Shown here one piece after another: positions 9,995 to 21,964 of a stretch of DNA of 64,000 nucleotides. Numbering within the stretch: the first letter of the stretch is position 1; every line of letters starts with the position of its first letter. The stretch comes from Hysterangium stoloniferum (lineage: Eukaryota; Basidiomycota; Agaricomycetes; Hysterangiales; Hysterangiaceae), in the NCBI GenBank assembly GCA_015178975.1, contig WHVD01000266.1, positions 1 to 64,000 of the forward strand, written 5' to 3'. A program made the position numbers and the translations under genes. The notes beneath the pieces were generated by a model that worked only from the letters and a program-made list of their open reading frames with translations, was not told where the DNA came from and did no database searches.

Positions 9995-11278
9995 ATGATG
10001 ATTTCCAACATCAATCACAACCTGCCCCTCGACAAGGCAGAGCTCATCGCCTTCTTCCTAGAGTCTCTTCTCTATGGTGTATCTCTCCTGCTTTTCGTCA
10101 TCACAATCTGGGTCCTTGTATACCACCAGAAGAGTCAACACCTCAACAAATGTCTCGTCGCAACATCCTCACTCATGATGTTTTTCGGTACATTCCACCT
10201 TGCAGTCGACTTCGTTCGTGTCTTGGAAGGCTTCATCTCTCAAAGGGAAGCTGTCGGTGGTGCAGTCGCGTACTTTGCACGTCTTTACGAATGGACCCAA
10301 CTCCTCAAGACCGCCATCTTCGCAATTCAGACCGTCCTTGCTGATTCCTTTGCAGTGAGTGCCTCATCCCTTCATCCATCATTCCCAATTAACTCTCCTG
10401 CTTCCACAGACATACTGTTGCTGGGTCGTGTAGAACCGTTCCTGGGCTGTTATCATTCCAGCTCTTTGTGTTATTGGCACTTTGAGTACGTCCTATGATC
10501 CTATTTCATCTCAAGCTCTAATCACACCCCTCTTCCTTCTTAGTCGCGGGCATTGGTGTTGTTCACAGCTGTGCCATCACCAAGAATGGCAACGTGTTCG
10601 CAAGCACCCTCTCTGGTTGGATCACCTCCTTCTTCACCCTGACTCTCGCCATGAACATTATTTGCACCTGTAAGCCGTGTTCCTTTATTTCTAGTAGCAC
10701 ATTTCACTGACAGGGTTGCTTGTTTACTCTAGCACTCATCGTGGGTCACATCTGGTTTACTACTTGCAAAGTCGCTCGCTTCAGCGGTCAACAAACTCTT
10801 ATGCCTGTGGTCATCATCGTCGTTGAGTCTGGGTTTATCTACTCTGCATCGTGTATCACTCTCCTTGTGGTGTACCTCATCGGAAGCAATGCACAATACC
10901 CGACTTTGGATGGGGTAAGCCCCCGTTCTTTAATATGCAACAATGTCCTAAGACTTTCCTTTTTTCTAGACTTTCCCCATTATTTCCATCGTTTTCAACC
11001 TCATTATCATTTGTATTGCCCTGGGCATTGCACATGGGGGCGCATCAGGCATGCAAACCACCAACCCTCCTTCAGCTGTCGGAGACAATGCCCATTCATT
11101 CGCATCCCACCACAACAACTCTCAGTTTCCCATGAAACCCCTTGCCATTACCGTCACCCAATTGGTAACAAAGGAGACCCATACGCCGGTCAAGGAGAGG
11201 GATGAGGATAGTTTCACGACAGATGAGGGAAGGGAGAGGAAGGAGAGGGGAAGCTGGAACGCCATTTTATTTTACTAA
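9995..11278 (+). pseudogene. Multi-TM (about 7 TM) Agaricomycete membrane protein with one in-frame TAG
   Basis: Five exons join with GT-AG introns and consistent phases: 9995-10354, 10410-10485, 10544-10669, 10733-10914 and 10970-11278. They encode about 350 residues. Seven hydrophobic helices can be seen: FLESLLYGVSLLLFVITIW, around LMMFFGTFHL, around AIFAIQTVL, around AVIIPALCVIG, around FFTLTLAMNII, around VIIVVESGFIYS, and IISIVFNLIIICIALGIAHG. A hydrophilic C-tail is rich in K, E and R. The pattern (LYG near TM1, AVDFVR, CCWVV, ESGFIYS, SNAQY) fits an uncharacterised seven-TM family common in Agaricomycetes. Exon 2 carries TAG at 10431-10433 directly after CCWVV, where relatives are expected to have Trp. 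Everything after it is open, so this is one recent nonsense change or a sequencing error. Possible sensor or receptor, unproven. Confidence 0.75.
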
Positions 11279-13186
11279 ATATTCTTGAAGAGATAAGAGG
11301 GGGGGGAAGCTTTTAGACTCATCCAACACTCCAGTCGTTTTTCACTCGCGAAGCCACCGCGCATTGCTCGCTTTCCATTTGCTTGCCTTGCTTTCACATA
11401 CCATACAGCGCATCAATACCATCCCATTCCATTCTCGGCTACTCCCACATTACTCTGATTTCCCTCCTTCACATTCACTTTCTCTCTCCCCACCCATCCT
11501 GCGGCCTACACACCTACCATAAAACATGTACCACCAAACAAAACCAACAATGCCTTTGCACTCCTTTCCTTGTACCCATTCCTCAATTGCACTCCTAACA
11601 CACTCCTTCGGTGTACCAAAAGTATTCATTTTACATACTTACACTTATGCCTAGATAGAATTGGGACATTTGATTGGTTTTTGTAGTCTCGGTCTACATG
11701 CCCATTGCGAGATTTGGTGATTTGGTGGAGCGTGGGTGTTGGTCATACCTCACCTAATCTCTTGTTATCCTTTCTACATAGTAGTGGGGTTTGTATCCAT
11801 AGTTGTATATGTTTGTATTCCTTTTTTGCTGAATATAATTGAATTGACATTTGCGCTTAAATCAATTAAACACAGTCCAGTTTAGTGAACCAGTTTTGAG
11901 TTGTACGTTCAAGCCTTTGACACATGCGCATCCTCTTCCTTGAATCCCACTCAGATGCGCCATTCAGTCTCACTCATTATCATAGTATCAGTGTTCAAGT
12001 AAGGCTATTATTATCCAGCTAAGACATAGCCATTGAGGTACATCTGCAGGAACGACTACCACTTGTCATTAAATACTATACCCTCGTCACTTTCATTTCG
12101 TTGTCCATGCTCATTATGAAACATGATGCTAAGCACGAGCTGTCAGCGTCAAGCTCACCAAACATCACAATCACAATCATGTGTATATAATCAAGCACAT
12201 ATGGAAAAAGCTCTTCGAGCGGATTTATTTCATTCGAAACCCATGTAGCGCCTTCATTCTACGGAAATCGAGGATCGGGCTTCAAAATATCGTCTGTCGA
12301 TTTCTTCTACAAGCCCATTTGTGTGCAATGATCCCAGGGTATTGATGGCTGACACATTTGTGATCTTCATGCCATTGAACCAGACAATATCAAGCTGATG
12401 TCTTCGGTTATTCTTGGCAGTGGCGAAGACTCCCTGGAGATAATGCCGCTAAAACGTCGAACGGTTCAGGAGACATATTTTCTCCGACGTAAAATGGCAA
12501 CAGTTAATCCAAACATTTGCTTGACACTTGAAGTTTGATGATACGAGAGAACAGTCACGAGTCTTGAGATCATTCATCTTATTTGAACTTGAGGTCTTGC
12601 GTCTTCAAGCTTGAATAGTCATCATTTGAGGCAGAACAGCGTTAAGAAATAGGGGACCGTAGTCATTCAAAAAGAAATTATAATATACTATGAATAATTC
12701 GTGTTTCCGTGTCTCAGAGAGACGATAATCATCTAGACTGATGCAGTACGACTGTATATGATATGAGATATTAGACTCAGATAGACAGAGTATGAAACCT
12801 GTCCACCCAGGTTGTAGAGGCTGGGGGTTGTGTGGGGTACGAGAGAAATATTAAAAATAAACGCCTCGTTCCCAGAATGCGGAAAGTGAAAGGGGCGGGA
12901 CGAACCCTCCATAAACTGAAGCTTCATTAGACAAGCACTGGTATCGTACATCAACTAAAATAGAAAATGTTGTATGACTAGAAGGTATGACGATGCAACA
13001 AAGTGATTTTTTAATGGATACATAAGCCGATTCAGACAACGCTCTTAAAAACGCAGATAGTATGATAGCAAAACATTGTTAAAGTCCTAAAATTCCTAAA
13101 AGAAAACATAGCCAATGAGCATCATGAATTAGTAAGTAGCTCAACGGATAAGTACGGGGATGGGACTTACCAAGAAGTCAGCCATT
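11279..13186. other. Intergenic, no gene recognised
   Basis: 3' flank of the 7-TM gene followed by mixed-composition sequence. Short ORFs on the minus strand at 12733-13039 lack recognisable motifs. Nothing else is supported. Confidence 0.4.
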
Positions 13187-14820
13187 TTATATTTTACGAC
13201 CGCTTCGTGTCGTCCTCTCCGGTAGAACCTCTGGGTTATCCAGCATTATCAATTTCTGGGGTTCCAGTCCATCTTCAACCCATCCTTTCCATCCCTTCTT
13301 GGGAGCAATATTCTTGCGAGGACCCCGCGGTTTCTTGGGTTGACGTTGAGGCACGGCGGCCTTCGAAGTGGTCATTAGCCACAGGAAAAATTAAGGTTGA
13401 AGTGAGGCGATGGGGATTATTACCTTCATATCGATCCTATCGGAATGCATCTCTGTTAAATGCATCTCCATGTATGGTACTGTCGGTGACACCTTTTCAC
13501 ACACTTTGCAGAGGACGCCTACGGCCTTAGTGACGTCATACAGCTTGTGAGCGTCCGCCTTTGTCAGTTTTCTTCAATCAGCAATATCAGACACTGTCAA
13601 GGAGGCTATTAATACATAAGGAAACGTACTGTGACTCATCCCCGTTGCTTATATCCGGGGAAATTGATCGCATGATTAGGGATGATGAGCATGACGGTCC
13701 AGAAGACAAAGAACCCGGAGAAGACGCCCCAAACATCCCAGACGATGATACTGGCGAAAGAGATTCAGAGTCATTGGGTAGTATTTTGTTTTGTTTCAGC
13801 GGGCGTCCCTCTGCGAGGGAGGGGTCTGACATGCCATTCTCCGAACGTTGCGTACCGCCCATACTTGTACTCGCACTTGGAATGGGTTGAAGAGGTAACT
13901 TGGCATATGACGAGGGATAGTATGGTGCAGCGCCAATTCCTATCCCTCTGGACTGAGCGGAGAGCGGGACGGAAAACGAGGGAACGGCAGTTCTGACTGG
14001 CTTGGGCCTTGATGAAGTGGTTTCAGAGGTACTGGTGCATTGCGACCGGGATGCCGATCATGCTGACGACAGGGCGGCAGATCACCGGGCTTGTGCTTGG
14101 GTCTGTGGTTTGTACAGCGCGTACGGCTGGAAATAAGGCGGACAGTACATCTGATAGGCTTGCACTTGAGCAGGTATGAGTGGAATGATAGTCGGGGGTA
14201 TTGGCATGGACATAACGGCGGAAGCTGGGATGGCAGGAACTTTGGTGGTAGTGGAGGTGGAAACAGTAGCCGTGGTTGAGGCTGCGTTGAGGTTGATGGG
14301 GTAGAAGCTGTGTCACTCCCGGTAGTAGGTTGTGGCGCTACGCGGAACTGACTCATTCCCTGATACCATACCTGTCCGTTCGTATTTGGTACGATCTGTT
14401 GGACAGATGGGGGCGGGAAATTTGACCTGGTCCCTGTTCTTGCTCTGGTCCTAGTTGCTGCAGCTGCTGGAACAACTGCGTCTGAAGTGAGAACAGCTCA
14501 GCCAGAGAAGTGTCGTAGATTGGGGCAGAGAGCATTGCAGGTGGACCACATCTTACTGTCGATGATGTCCATGCCACATATTTGGGTGTAGGTTTCAATG
14601 GTACCGGATTCGTAGCAATTTCTGTACAAGGTGCAAGGTGATGCTATGAGACGATGATTAGATTCAAAAGCCCAGAGATAACGCACCCTCAGCCGTTGGC
14701 TTCCTCCCTGTTTCACCACTTGAACTCCACACGATACTCCCCCACTTGAACTCACGCTTTTGTCCTCCGTCCCAGAGGACCTCGACTGTTCCCCGATCTT
14801 TTTTGACCTATAATGCAACA
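13187..14820 (-). CDS. Unrecognised spliced gene, Pro/Ser/Gln-rich
   Basis: Several open segments on the minus strand have acceptable splice borders. An upstream exon near 14692-14790 begins after CATTATAG. A Gln-rich exon (14400-14640) contains LFSLQTQLFQQLQQLG. Pro-rich stretches follow at about 13950-14370, and an acidic Ser-rich exon (13587-13862) contains SLSPVSSSGMFGASSPG. The end is a basic tail with KKPRGPRK and TTRSGRKI (stop near 13187). Basic clusters plus low-complexity Q/P/S regions suggest a nuclear regulatory protein, but no domain was recognised. Exon joins are uncertain and one phase mismatch remains near 14690. It lies next to the Zn2Cys6 gene on the opposite strand. Confidence 0.4.
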
Positions 14821-14981
14821 GCGAGATGAAAAGATAATGCGTTAGATGACAAGTGATCCAGAAAACTCACTTGCAAAAGAGAGACCTTAAATACACTTGA
14901 TGAGTTGCGAATGCGGATTCTATCCGCAAACCACAACGGCAGCAGCCCATACCTCTTCCCCGACAATATCAATCACCCCCT

Positions 14982-15374
14982 CTACGGCCCTAACACACCA
15001 CGCCGCACCTTCTCCCTCGTCCCCAGCATAATCTGCACCTGCTGCATAAGCGTGTCGGCGAGGAGCGTGAGCGTCAGGACTGCTGGGTCTTCCCCAGTGT
15101 GCACCGTCGGCGGCGTGGTGGCGGAGAGTGCGGGGAAGAGGCTGCGCACGGATGGAGAGAGATTTGGGAGGTGCGCGTTCGCCGGGGTGAGGATGGGCGG
15201 TGGGCGGGGGCATGTGGTGGGAGCGTGGGCTTGGACCTGGGCTGCAGAAGAAATCGGGGAGGACTTCGAGGGCGAGTTGGCAGGCTTGTATAAAGATAGC
15301 GCAACTGTTACTCTAGCAGCAGACGTCGGGGTCGTATTGATCCGAGTAGTCATACGCGCAGATGGCACCCTCAA
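14982..15374 (-). other. GC-rich open frame, unrecognised
   Basis: A 130-codon minus-strand frame in a distinctly GC-rich block (about 14930-15400); the plus strand is also open there. The minus translation has a plausible helical end (LTLLADTLMQQVQIMLG) but no known motif. It could be a 5' exon of the minus-strand gene that follows, or chance openness from high GC. Confidence 0.25.
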
Positions 15375-15533
15375 AAAACTCCTCGACTTGCCATAGACGT
15401 TTCCATAAGTTTAACACTTGAGGTTTAGGTGGGTTTGTGGAAGATCTGTTAGGGAATGGTTAAACGATTTATGATAGTATTTAAAGTGATACGTACATTT
15501 GGAGATGATTATTAGAATGAAGAAGGGAGATGG

Positions 15534-16507
15534 ATGCAGTGGGCACCATGGACCCACAATCGTACACAACGGCCATGTGATAATTGCTTGTATTCAGGGA
15601 CGGAGTGTATAGACAACCCACGCAAAGGGAAGGGCCAGAGCTTGAGGGTGAAACGGGCCTGTGCTAGTTGCCGTGCGGACAAGGTCCAGTGCGAGGTTGA
15701 GTGCGTTTTTGCGTTCAGTTTGCTTCGTTCGCATATTCACAGTTTGTTCTTTTTCACAGCCGGCCTTGCAAGCGTTGTGTGAAGAGGAAGATTCAGTGCA
15801 CCGACCCATGTAGGGCTTGTGGATGCCAGGTGCCCGGATGCATGTCCTGCGCGGAGTCGTCTGGTGGCACTCACCATCACTATCAGGAGAGTCCGGCCGA
15901 AGCGTCGACGAGCTCGTCTTTACAAGGTAACGTTTGTGCTGCTATTTAATGTATAGTTCTCATCGCTGAACTCGACCACTAGACAAAGCCACACCCACGT
16001 CGCCGTCGTCACCTCCGGAGTCCCCTCTATCCCCCTATTCACGTCAAAGCCCCCATAATCACGCAGCTGTATGTGTTCCCGACCCCGATTCACACAACAG
16101 CGGTTCACAAGGTGCGTTGTACGCTGTTTATTAGTTTCATTCTCTATAATGACCTGCAAACCAGGTCACAACCCTCCTACTCCCACACCTTCCCCATCCC
16201 CGGTGTTACAGCCCTCTCTATCTCAGCTGCACTCTACTTCCCTTCGTGATCGCAATACAATATTGCATATGGCCGCTCCCACTTTGGACCCACACGGTAT
16301 GGGTTTGTACTCGGAAGGTAAGATATTCCATGTTTACTATACTCTATTGTTGCTAACCCCCCATTAGACCATGAGGAGTCTCCTAGGTCACCAATGTCGC
16401 CATTGTCACCTCATTCTCTTCAAGTACCCACAACCGCCTCGCTTTATCATACAATTGGAATCAGACGCACCGAGAACGTTACAGATTTCAAAAACGCAGA
16501 GACATGA
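15534..16507 (+). CDS. Zn(II)2Cys6 transcription-factor-like protein with gag-derived C-terminus
   Basis: Five exons (15534-15700, 15760-15926, 15983-16111, 16165-16317, 16368-16507) join in phase to give 251 residues. The first splice creates a complete binuclear zinc cluster, C-X2-C-X6-C-X5-C-X2-C-X6-C, from CASC, VQC, PCKRC and IQC with basic residues between. This is the DNA-binding fold of fungal Gal4-type factors. A half cluster, C-X2-C-X6-C (CDNCLYSGTEC), precedes it, and a Cys-rich stretch (CRACGCQVPGCMSC) follows. The rest is S/P-rich, with SPRSPMSPLSPHS in exon 5. No fungal-specific TF middle domain is seen. The last ~18 codons overlap, in a different frame, a segment homologous to retrotransposon gag (see 16450-16600), so the natural 3' end may have been replaced. 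The start ATG is the first in frame; an upstream exon is possible. Confidence 0.65.
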
Positions 16508-16620
16508 TCGCGGAACATGAGGAATCGAATCCCGAGGCCACACCTCGTATCTTTTTTATTCCCCTGGATGTGGGACACCAAACAAAGTCGCTCCAATAAC
16601 ATTCGTCTCTTACCATGAAG
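16450..16620 (+). mobile_element. Gag fragment of a Ty3/gypsy-type element
   Basis: From about 16455 the sequence reads, in a frame other than exon 5 of the Zn2Cys6 gene, as MIAEHEES preceded by an RERYRFQK-like string. It matches the gag segment around MHRERYQFQKPRVMIAEQ encoded at 61921-61980. It then continues into a non-gag tail ending IFFIPLDVGHQTKSLQ-stop. The same gag-plus-tail chimera occurs on the minus strand at 57858-58130. Confidence 0.65.
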
Positions 16621-17960
16621 CCCATTTTGGAACGTGAGTCCCATTTTGTCCATTTTGCCTACGAATTCCTATGCTAACGATGACTTTAATTCTTTCCGTA
16701 GTTACTCCCTTTCTTCCCGTTCATGCATGACTCCATCCATCTCATTTTCACCCCTGGTGCACAATCACGGTAAGCTCGCATTCATTTTATTCGTTCGTTT
16801 TATTAATCTCTATCACAGCTGTTCACTGACGTCATATGGGCCCGGCGCTCCCCCGCTTAGCTTACAGGGACCATATGACGTCATGTTGAGTGGTACACCT
16901 TGTATCTTTTTTATTCCCCTGGATGTGGGACACCAAACCAAGTCGCTCCAATAACATCCATCTCTTCCCATGAAGGCCAGTTTGGAACGTGAGTCCCATT
17001 TTGTCCGTTTTGCCTACGAATTCCTATGCTAACTATGACTTTAATTCTTTCTGTAGTTACTCCCTGCCTCAACATTGGGGTATCGTATCCTTTTTATTCC
17101 CCTGCATCTGGGACACCAAACCAAGTAGCCCGAGGAATAACTTTTGTATTTGACCATGAAGCCCATTTTTGAACGTGAGTCCCTTTTTGCTTATGAATTC
17201 CTGTGCTAACTATGACTTTAATCTTTCTTTCCGTAGTTACTCCCAGCCTCAACACCAGTGGGCCGTTCTCCCCATTCATGCACGACTGCATCCATCCCAT
17301 TTTCATGCCTCGTGAAAAATCACGATCAGCTTGCACTGGTTTCATCCACTCTTTTATTAATCTCTATCCCAGCTGTTTCCAATGTAGTGATGTTATACGA
17401 CCCCGATGCTCCCCGTGTAGCTTACAGGGGCGAACCGACTTTATGATGGAGCGCACCGCCTCGACAATAGTGGGCCGTTTTTGCCATTCATGCATCACCG
17501 TCCCCCTCCCATTTTCAAGCCTTATAGATATCCTCTCATTGATTTTATCCTGGAGTGTTTTGCTAATCTGTCACAACTATTCATAATGTAGTGACATCAT
17601 ATGGGCACTCCCCGTAGCTACAAGGATCAAACATGTCAACGTGAGGGGCAACGCAGTGAACTCCACACCTTTTTTTTTCATTCTCTCCATCTTAGTATGT
17701 CTTAAAAATGTGGTATCCTCTTTCTCCTTTAATTCCAAATAACCCCTTCACTTCTCCCACACCTTTTATTTTAATGACTTTCATCTTTCTTTTGATAGTT
17801 ACTCCCAAACCTCAACAATAGTGTGCCATTCTTTCTATTCATCCACATCTGTGCTCATCCCATTTTCAAGCCTTGTAGAAAATTAATGTAAGCTCTCATT
17901 GATTTTATCCTGAAGATTTTTGTCAATCTATTGTTCATAATGCAGTCACATCATAATCCA
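16540..17960 (+). repeat. Degenerate tandem repeat carrying intron-like segments
   Basis: Four or five diverged units of about 200-350 bp. Each has TTTTTATTCCCCTGGATGTGGG, then an AACGTGAGTCCC...GCTAAC...CGTAG block, then TTACTCCC and ATTCATGCA...CATCCATC. The GTGAGT...CTAAC...TAG blocks at 16634-16701, 16989-17056 and 17175-17236 have donor, branch-point and acceptor signatures of an intron of 62-68 bp. A further copy lies on the minus strand at 57660-58130 and scraps occur at 20990-21110. No intact ORF was seen. Confidence 0.7.
16827..16883. promoter_or_regulatory. Inverted repeat with two CRE (TGACGTCA) palindromes
   Basis: TGACGTCATATGG at 16827-16839 and its exact reverse complement CCATATGACGTCA at 16871-16883 flank a 31-bp GC-rich spacer. 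TGACGTCA is the consensus for CREB/ATF-type bZIP factors. It lies inside a repeat unit; later units carry decayed versions. Regulatory use is inference. Confidence 0.4.
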
Positions 17961-18059
17961 ATGAACTCAACAATTTTATTATTTATAAGACTACAATTTA
18001 TCTTCCCATTCAGTTTCCAACCCCACCTCATATTTGTACATCCCTCAGTTAGTGGGCTC

Positions 18060-18500
18060 ACAGCAGGTAAAGTCCGGTTATCTATAATCGTTTCTATACT
18101 GACATGCATAGATGCCAGTCTTTTCCCCCATGTGAGTGTCAACCCAGGTAAATTCACTACCAGACTTGTAGATTTTAAGGAGATTCCATGGGCTTGTTTC
18201 TCCCATTGCAAACCAGCCCTCTTCTTCTTTGAGACAAGCCATTGAATGAGGAAATTGTTCACCCAAGGGTATACACAGTGGACGTTTTAGCATTACTAAG
18301 CTACTCTACCCCATGGGACCCACAAGTATCATCGGATTGAGATTATTAATGACGGCCAAAATTCCCACAGAAATTGCGCAGCAAATTACTTGGAATGTTT
18401 TTCAGTAATCTCACCCTCTTTTACGTGAATTGTATTAACTTATATATCCCAACATTCATTCACCATCTGCAGCTATGGAGCCATCTTACATAATCATACA
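18060..18500 (+). repeat. Dispersed repeat R1, diverged copy
   Basis: Similar to 23280-23671 (plus) and 44600-45000 (minus): CCCATGTGAGTGTC, ATTCCATGGGC, CAGCCCTCTTCTTCTTTGAG, TTTTAGC.TTACTAAGCTACTCTA and ATTACTTGGAATGTTTTTCAGTAATC. This copy is the most diverged. No ORF conserved between copies was recognised. The GTACTAGCGCCC string at 18688 (reverse strand) also recurs near 21140 and 44420. Confidence 0.7.
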
Positions 18501-18718
18501 TAAAATTGCAACTATCCAGTCCTTTTATCAAGTCCCATCGATTGGTCAAGCTCCAAGCACCATTTTCGAGCTTCACGGAATGAGGTAGAGAGGAAGTGCC
18601 TGTGGATGAGAAGTCGCCATGCCCACTCTTGAAGATGAACCCCTCTGAGATGGGCATCAATGCAGGGCACCTGCCCCTGTACTAGCGCCCACATGCCAGC
18701 CTCCATACCCTTCTCTCC

Positions 18719-20306
18719 ATGTCAGACGGCGACCTCTCTTTGCGGATCTCCTTGAATGATCACAGTAATCTTTCTTCCCATCCAGAAGAACATCTCCCAT
18801 CTGTTTCCCAAAATTTTGCGGAATGCAGTCATCTCTATCAACCTCATCCAGGCCAGTTTACACCATTCACTGCCAAAGACAGAGTGGGGTCCTTCCTACC
18901 ATTGTATGAGCCACAGACACTGTGGGACAACGTCCTAAAGGATATAAATAGGTGAGTTTTCCTTCAGGCATTTCTCATGACTTTCTGTGACTATTAGGAT
19001 CCTTGACAGTTCAGGCAAAAAGGAGAGGCCAAAGAAGGGTTTTGGTAGTCAAGATTGGAGTCTCATCTCTTCTGATCGTGCTGATTGGTCAAGGTGGTTC
19101 CAACATGAGAGCAGTGGATCTACAGTGACTGCTAATTTGGTCGCCCAGGAGGACGTTCAGGAGGAGCAAATGGTGGTGGTCCCCACAGTGATGGATGAGC
19201 GCTTATTGGCTAAAGGGCAGGAGACAGACGCATTTTATGGTATGGTTGGCATGTTGCCCAAAGAGAAGTTGGGAACCCGAAAAAACATTGGCAGAGGAGA
19301 ATTGTCCCCTTCCCTCTCCCCCAACGAACCTCGGGTGTGATAGCATAGGCCATGAACTGTCCAAAGGACCCAAGAGGAAGAAACGGAAGACAAATAGTCA
19401 ACAAAGTCCACCCAGCAACCAAAGGACTCTAATACAAGATGTAGTACTGCCAACAACTCGTAGAGGCATTGGGCCGGGGTGACCCACCTCCACTGGAGCC
19501 TCACATTCTCTGGGTTCTGGCGTATGGAAAAAACTGACTAAGAATGGGAATCAGTATAGAGAAGAAGCTTCAAGACAATGGGCTACACGGGTGATGCTTG
19601 CATTGAAAATTAATGCAGAGGAATGTACAAAAGAAGACCTTGGAAAATATATGAATGATCACACGGAGGCTTTGCAAGAGTCTAAATCGGACGACCAAAG
19701 GCCACTCTTACAAAGGCTGAGCGCCCTGACCAACTTGTCTGATGGAATTGAGTTGTGGAAGATGGGATGCTTGGTTAGACTGGGTCTAGAATTTTATGGG
19801 TGAGGCCACTCCCATTCTGTTTTGTCACCTATCTGAGTTCATGTTAGTCTACACAAAGGCGTAAAATCTAAACAGGATATTTATAAAGAATGGAGTGACC
19901 AATACGGAGTAAAAAAGGAGTTGGTGAAGGCACTCTGTGGTGAGGCAGAGATTCTCCTATATTTGGTTCAGGCTGGTAAGATTGAAATCTTTTAACAATG
20001 AAATGAGGATTAATTTGGGATGTAGGAAGTATACATATTACATACTTGTTGTTGAAAAATGATCTGTGGAAGACTATCAAAAAGCAAACGGTCTTTAGAT
20101 TGTTCTACGAACTGGGGAATATGCTTTTAAGCCCCCATGAGGACGACGGTGAGGGATAGGATGAAAGCAGGTCCATTCTAATTAATTTTTTTGTGCAGAT
20201 CCAAGCATTAGCCATGCAATAAATGTGATTGTGGAAGGAATCAAATACATGTCATCTAAAACTCAAATATACATCCTCAGGGGGGGTGGCATTGATTGGA
20301 ATCTTC
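18719..20306 (+). pseudogene. Unrecognised multi-exon gene, probably truncated
   Basis: Open segments have plausible borders: 18719-18952 (ends LKDINR before GTGAGTT), 18999-19340, 19510-19800 (ALKINAEECTKEDLGKY, LSDGIELWKMGCLVRLGLEFYG), 19857-19975 (KEWSDQYGVKKELVKALCGEAEILLYL), about 20026-20148 (FRLFYELGNMLLSPHEDD), and 20200-20300. The middle segment holds a K/R cluster (KGPKRKKRK) reached only by a frame change near 19345. No family was recognised. The 3' end stops abruptly at about 20306, where the sequence switches to a copy of the RecQ-like 3' region. That switch suggests truncation by rearrangement. Confidence 0.45.
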
Positions 20307-20844
20307 AAGTAGTGCTGGACCATCGATCATGGCACAACAACAGCGGTCTATTACTGCAGAGGGGGACTTTGAACGATTTGGAAACGAGCTTGAAGGCGTA
20401 ATGCGAACGTTGAAGGGGTCTTGCATGATTTGTTGTTTAATACACAAAGATTGGCATCAAGAACATACTGCACGACATTGTCCTAGGCATCAACATCGAC
20501 TGTCTGACTTTTTGGACGTGCTTCAGACGTATTGTTGCCCCCCGAAATCGCAGATGTGTTATGGATGCTTAATGTGGACAGGTGTTAAAAAATTCCAACA
20601 TGGCATGTCAAAAACAGGCAAGGAATGTGTGTATCCGGACATCCTTCCACCACTTTTATGGGTGATCTGGGAACATGAGGAGACTTGTAACGGAGTTGTT
20701 GGAGAGTTTGAGCCAAAGACTGCAGGGGGGATACCTGTAGGTTCTAGAAAAGAAATGGAGGAGTGGCTTTTACGTTCACCAGGACGAGGAGAGTTTCCAA
20801 AGATCTCTCAGGTGTTGGTGTGGATATTCAGGGACTTGATTTAA
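20296..20844 (+). pseudogene. RecQ-like helicase C-terminal Cys/His module, detached copy
   Basis: A 182-codon frame matches the minus-strand ORF at 46107-46541 almost residue for residue. Visible motifs are CMICCLIHKDWHQEH, HCPRH, CYGCLMW and KECVYPDILPPLLWVIWEHEE, a paired Cys/His pattern likely to bind zinc. In the 46-49 kb locus the same module lies downstream of RecQ-type helicase motifs. Here no helicase core precedes it. The frame is intact but probably not expressed as a helicase. Confidence 0.6.
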
Positions 20845-21964
20845 GATGGCCGGGGGAGTTTTAGAAAGGAAAAAGTCAGATCTTGTTTTTGAGACAGGTT
20901 TCTTAATTTTATTCATCCACAAGTCTCTTGTTAGGTATTGAGTACATCAACTTGTGTGGGAGGTAGAATTTTACTTTGAATACTCAGGTCAAATAGATTC
21001 CCAGTGCAGGCCATTCTTCCCATTCTTACATGATTGTATCCAACCCATTTTCACGCCTAGTTCAAAATCAAGGAAAGCTGGCATTGGTTTTATCTCTATC
21101 ACAGCTGTTCACATATGGATATTTAGAAATTGGGCGCTAGTACAGGGACAGATGCCCTGCATTGACGCCCATTTCAGAGGGGGGTTCGTTTTCTAGGGTC
21201 TGATCATGGGTCATTTAAATTGCAAGTAGAGGAGGAGTCAGGTCCTATATTAAATAAATAAAACTTGATTTGAAGAAGAAGGAATAGGAGGTGGATCAGT
21301 TCTCAGCCTGGCAAGAGAGGTACGTGTGAAGATAATAAAGGGAAGTGGATGTGAAGGATTAGAAGTGCAGGAAGGAGGGAATGTAGATTGAGGAGAGTCA
21401 ACTATGGACGGACAGTGGTATAAGGTAGCTAATGGGACAAGTGACTAAATATAACAATATGTATATTCCGGAAGGGTTTCCACAAAAAAAGTCAGCTAGA
21501 TAGGGTTCGAGAGGGAAAGGGAAGGATCTTGAAACTCGGCCAAGGTTCTACCTGCTAAAGACGGTCAAGCTTAGACTGCAGCCCTCATTAGCATGGCAAA
21601 GATCATAGAGCTCCACAGTGTGGAAAGGCCAGCAGCACATCAATCTGCACCATCTCTGTCTGTGATTCACAGTACAGCTTTGAAAACATCCTCTCACAAT
21701 ACTCAGTCTGAGAAGAAGGAGCATGTGATGGAGGTTCTATGGGAAGAGTTGCAGGGTGGGGGATGAGTGCATGACTCAAAGAGTATCCAGAAATTGTTCC
21801 CTGCATGAAGCTCATTCACATCCAAGACTCCAACTATTCCATACCGAGTTGACAAAGAGCCTGAGCTTTACAAGCCAGTTGTTAACCTTTGCAACTGGAT
21901 TGTGGAGAGTGGTTCTATGCAGAGAGGTGGAAGAGACGAATGGATGGATAGATCAGTGTACTAC

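Noticed and set aside
14930-15400. Plus-strand 163-codon ORF at 14905-15396
   Set aside because: GC-rich block open in at least four frames on both strands; no motif to favour any one.
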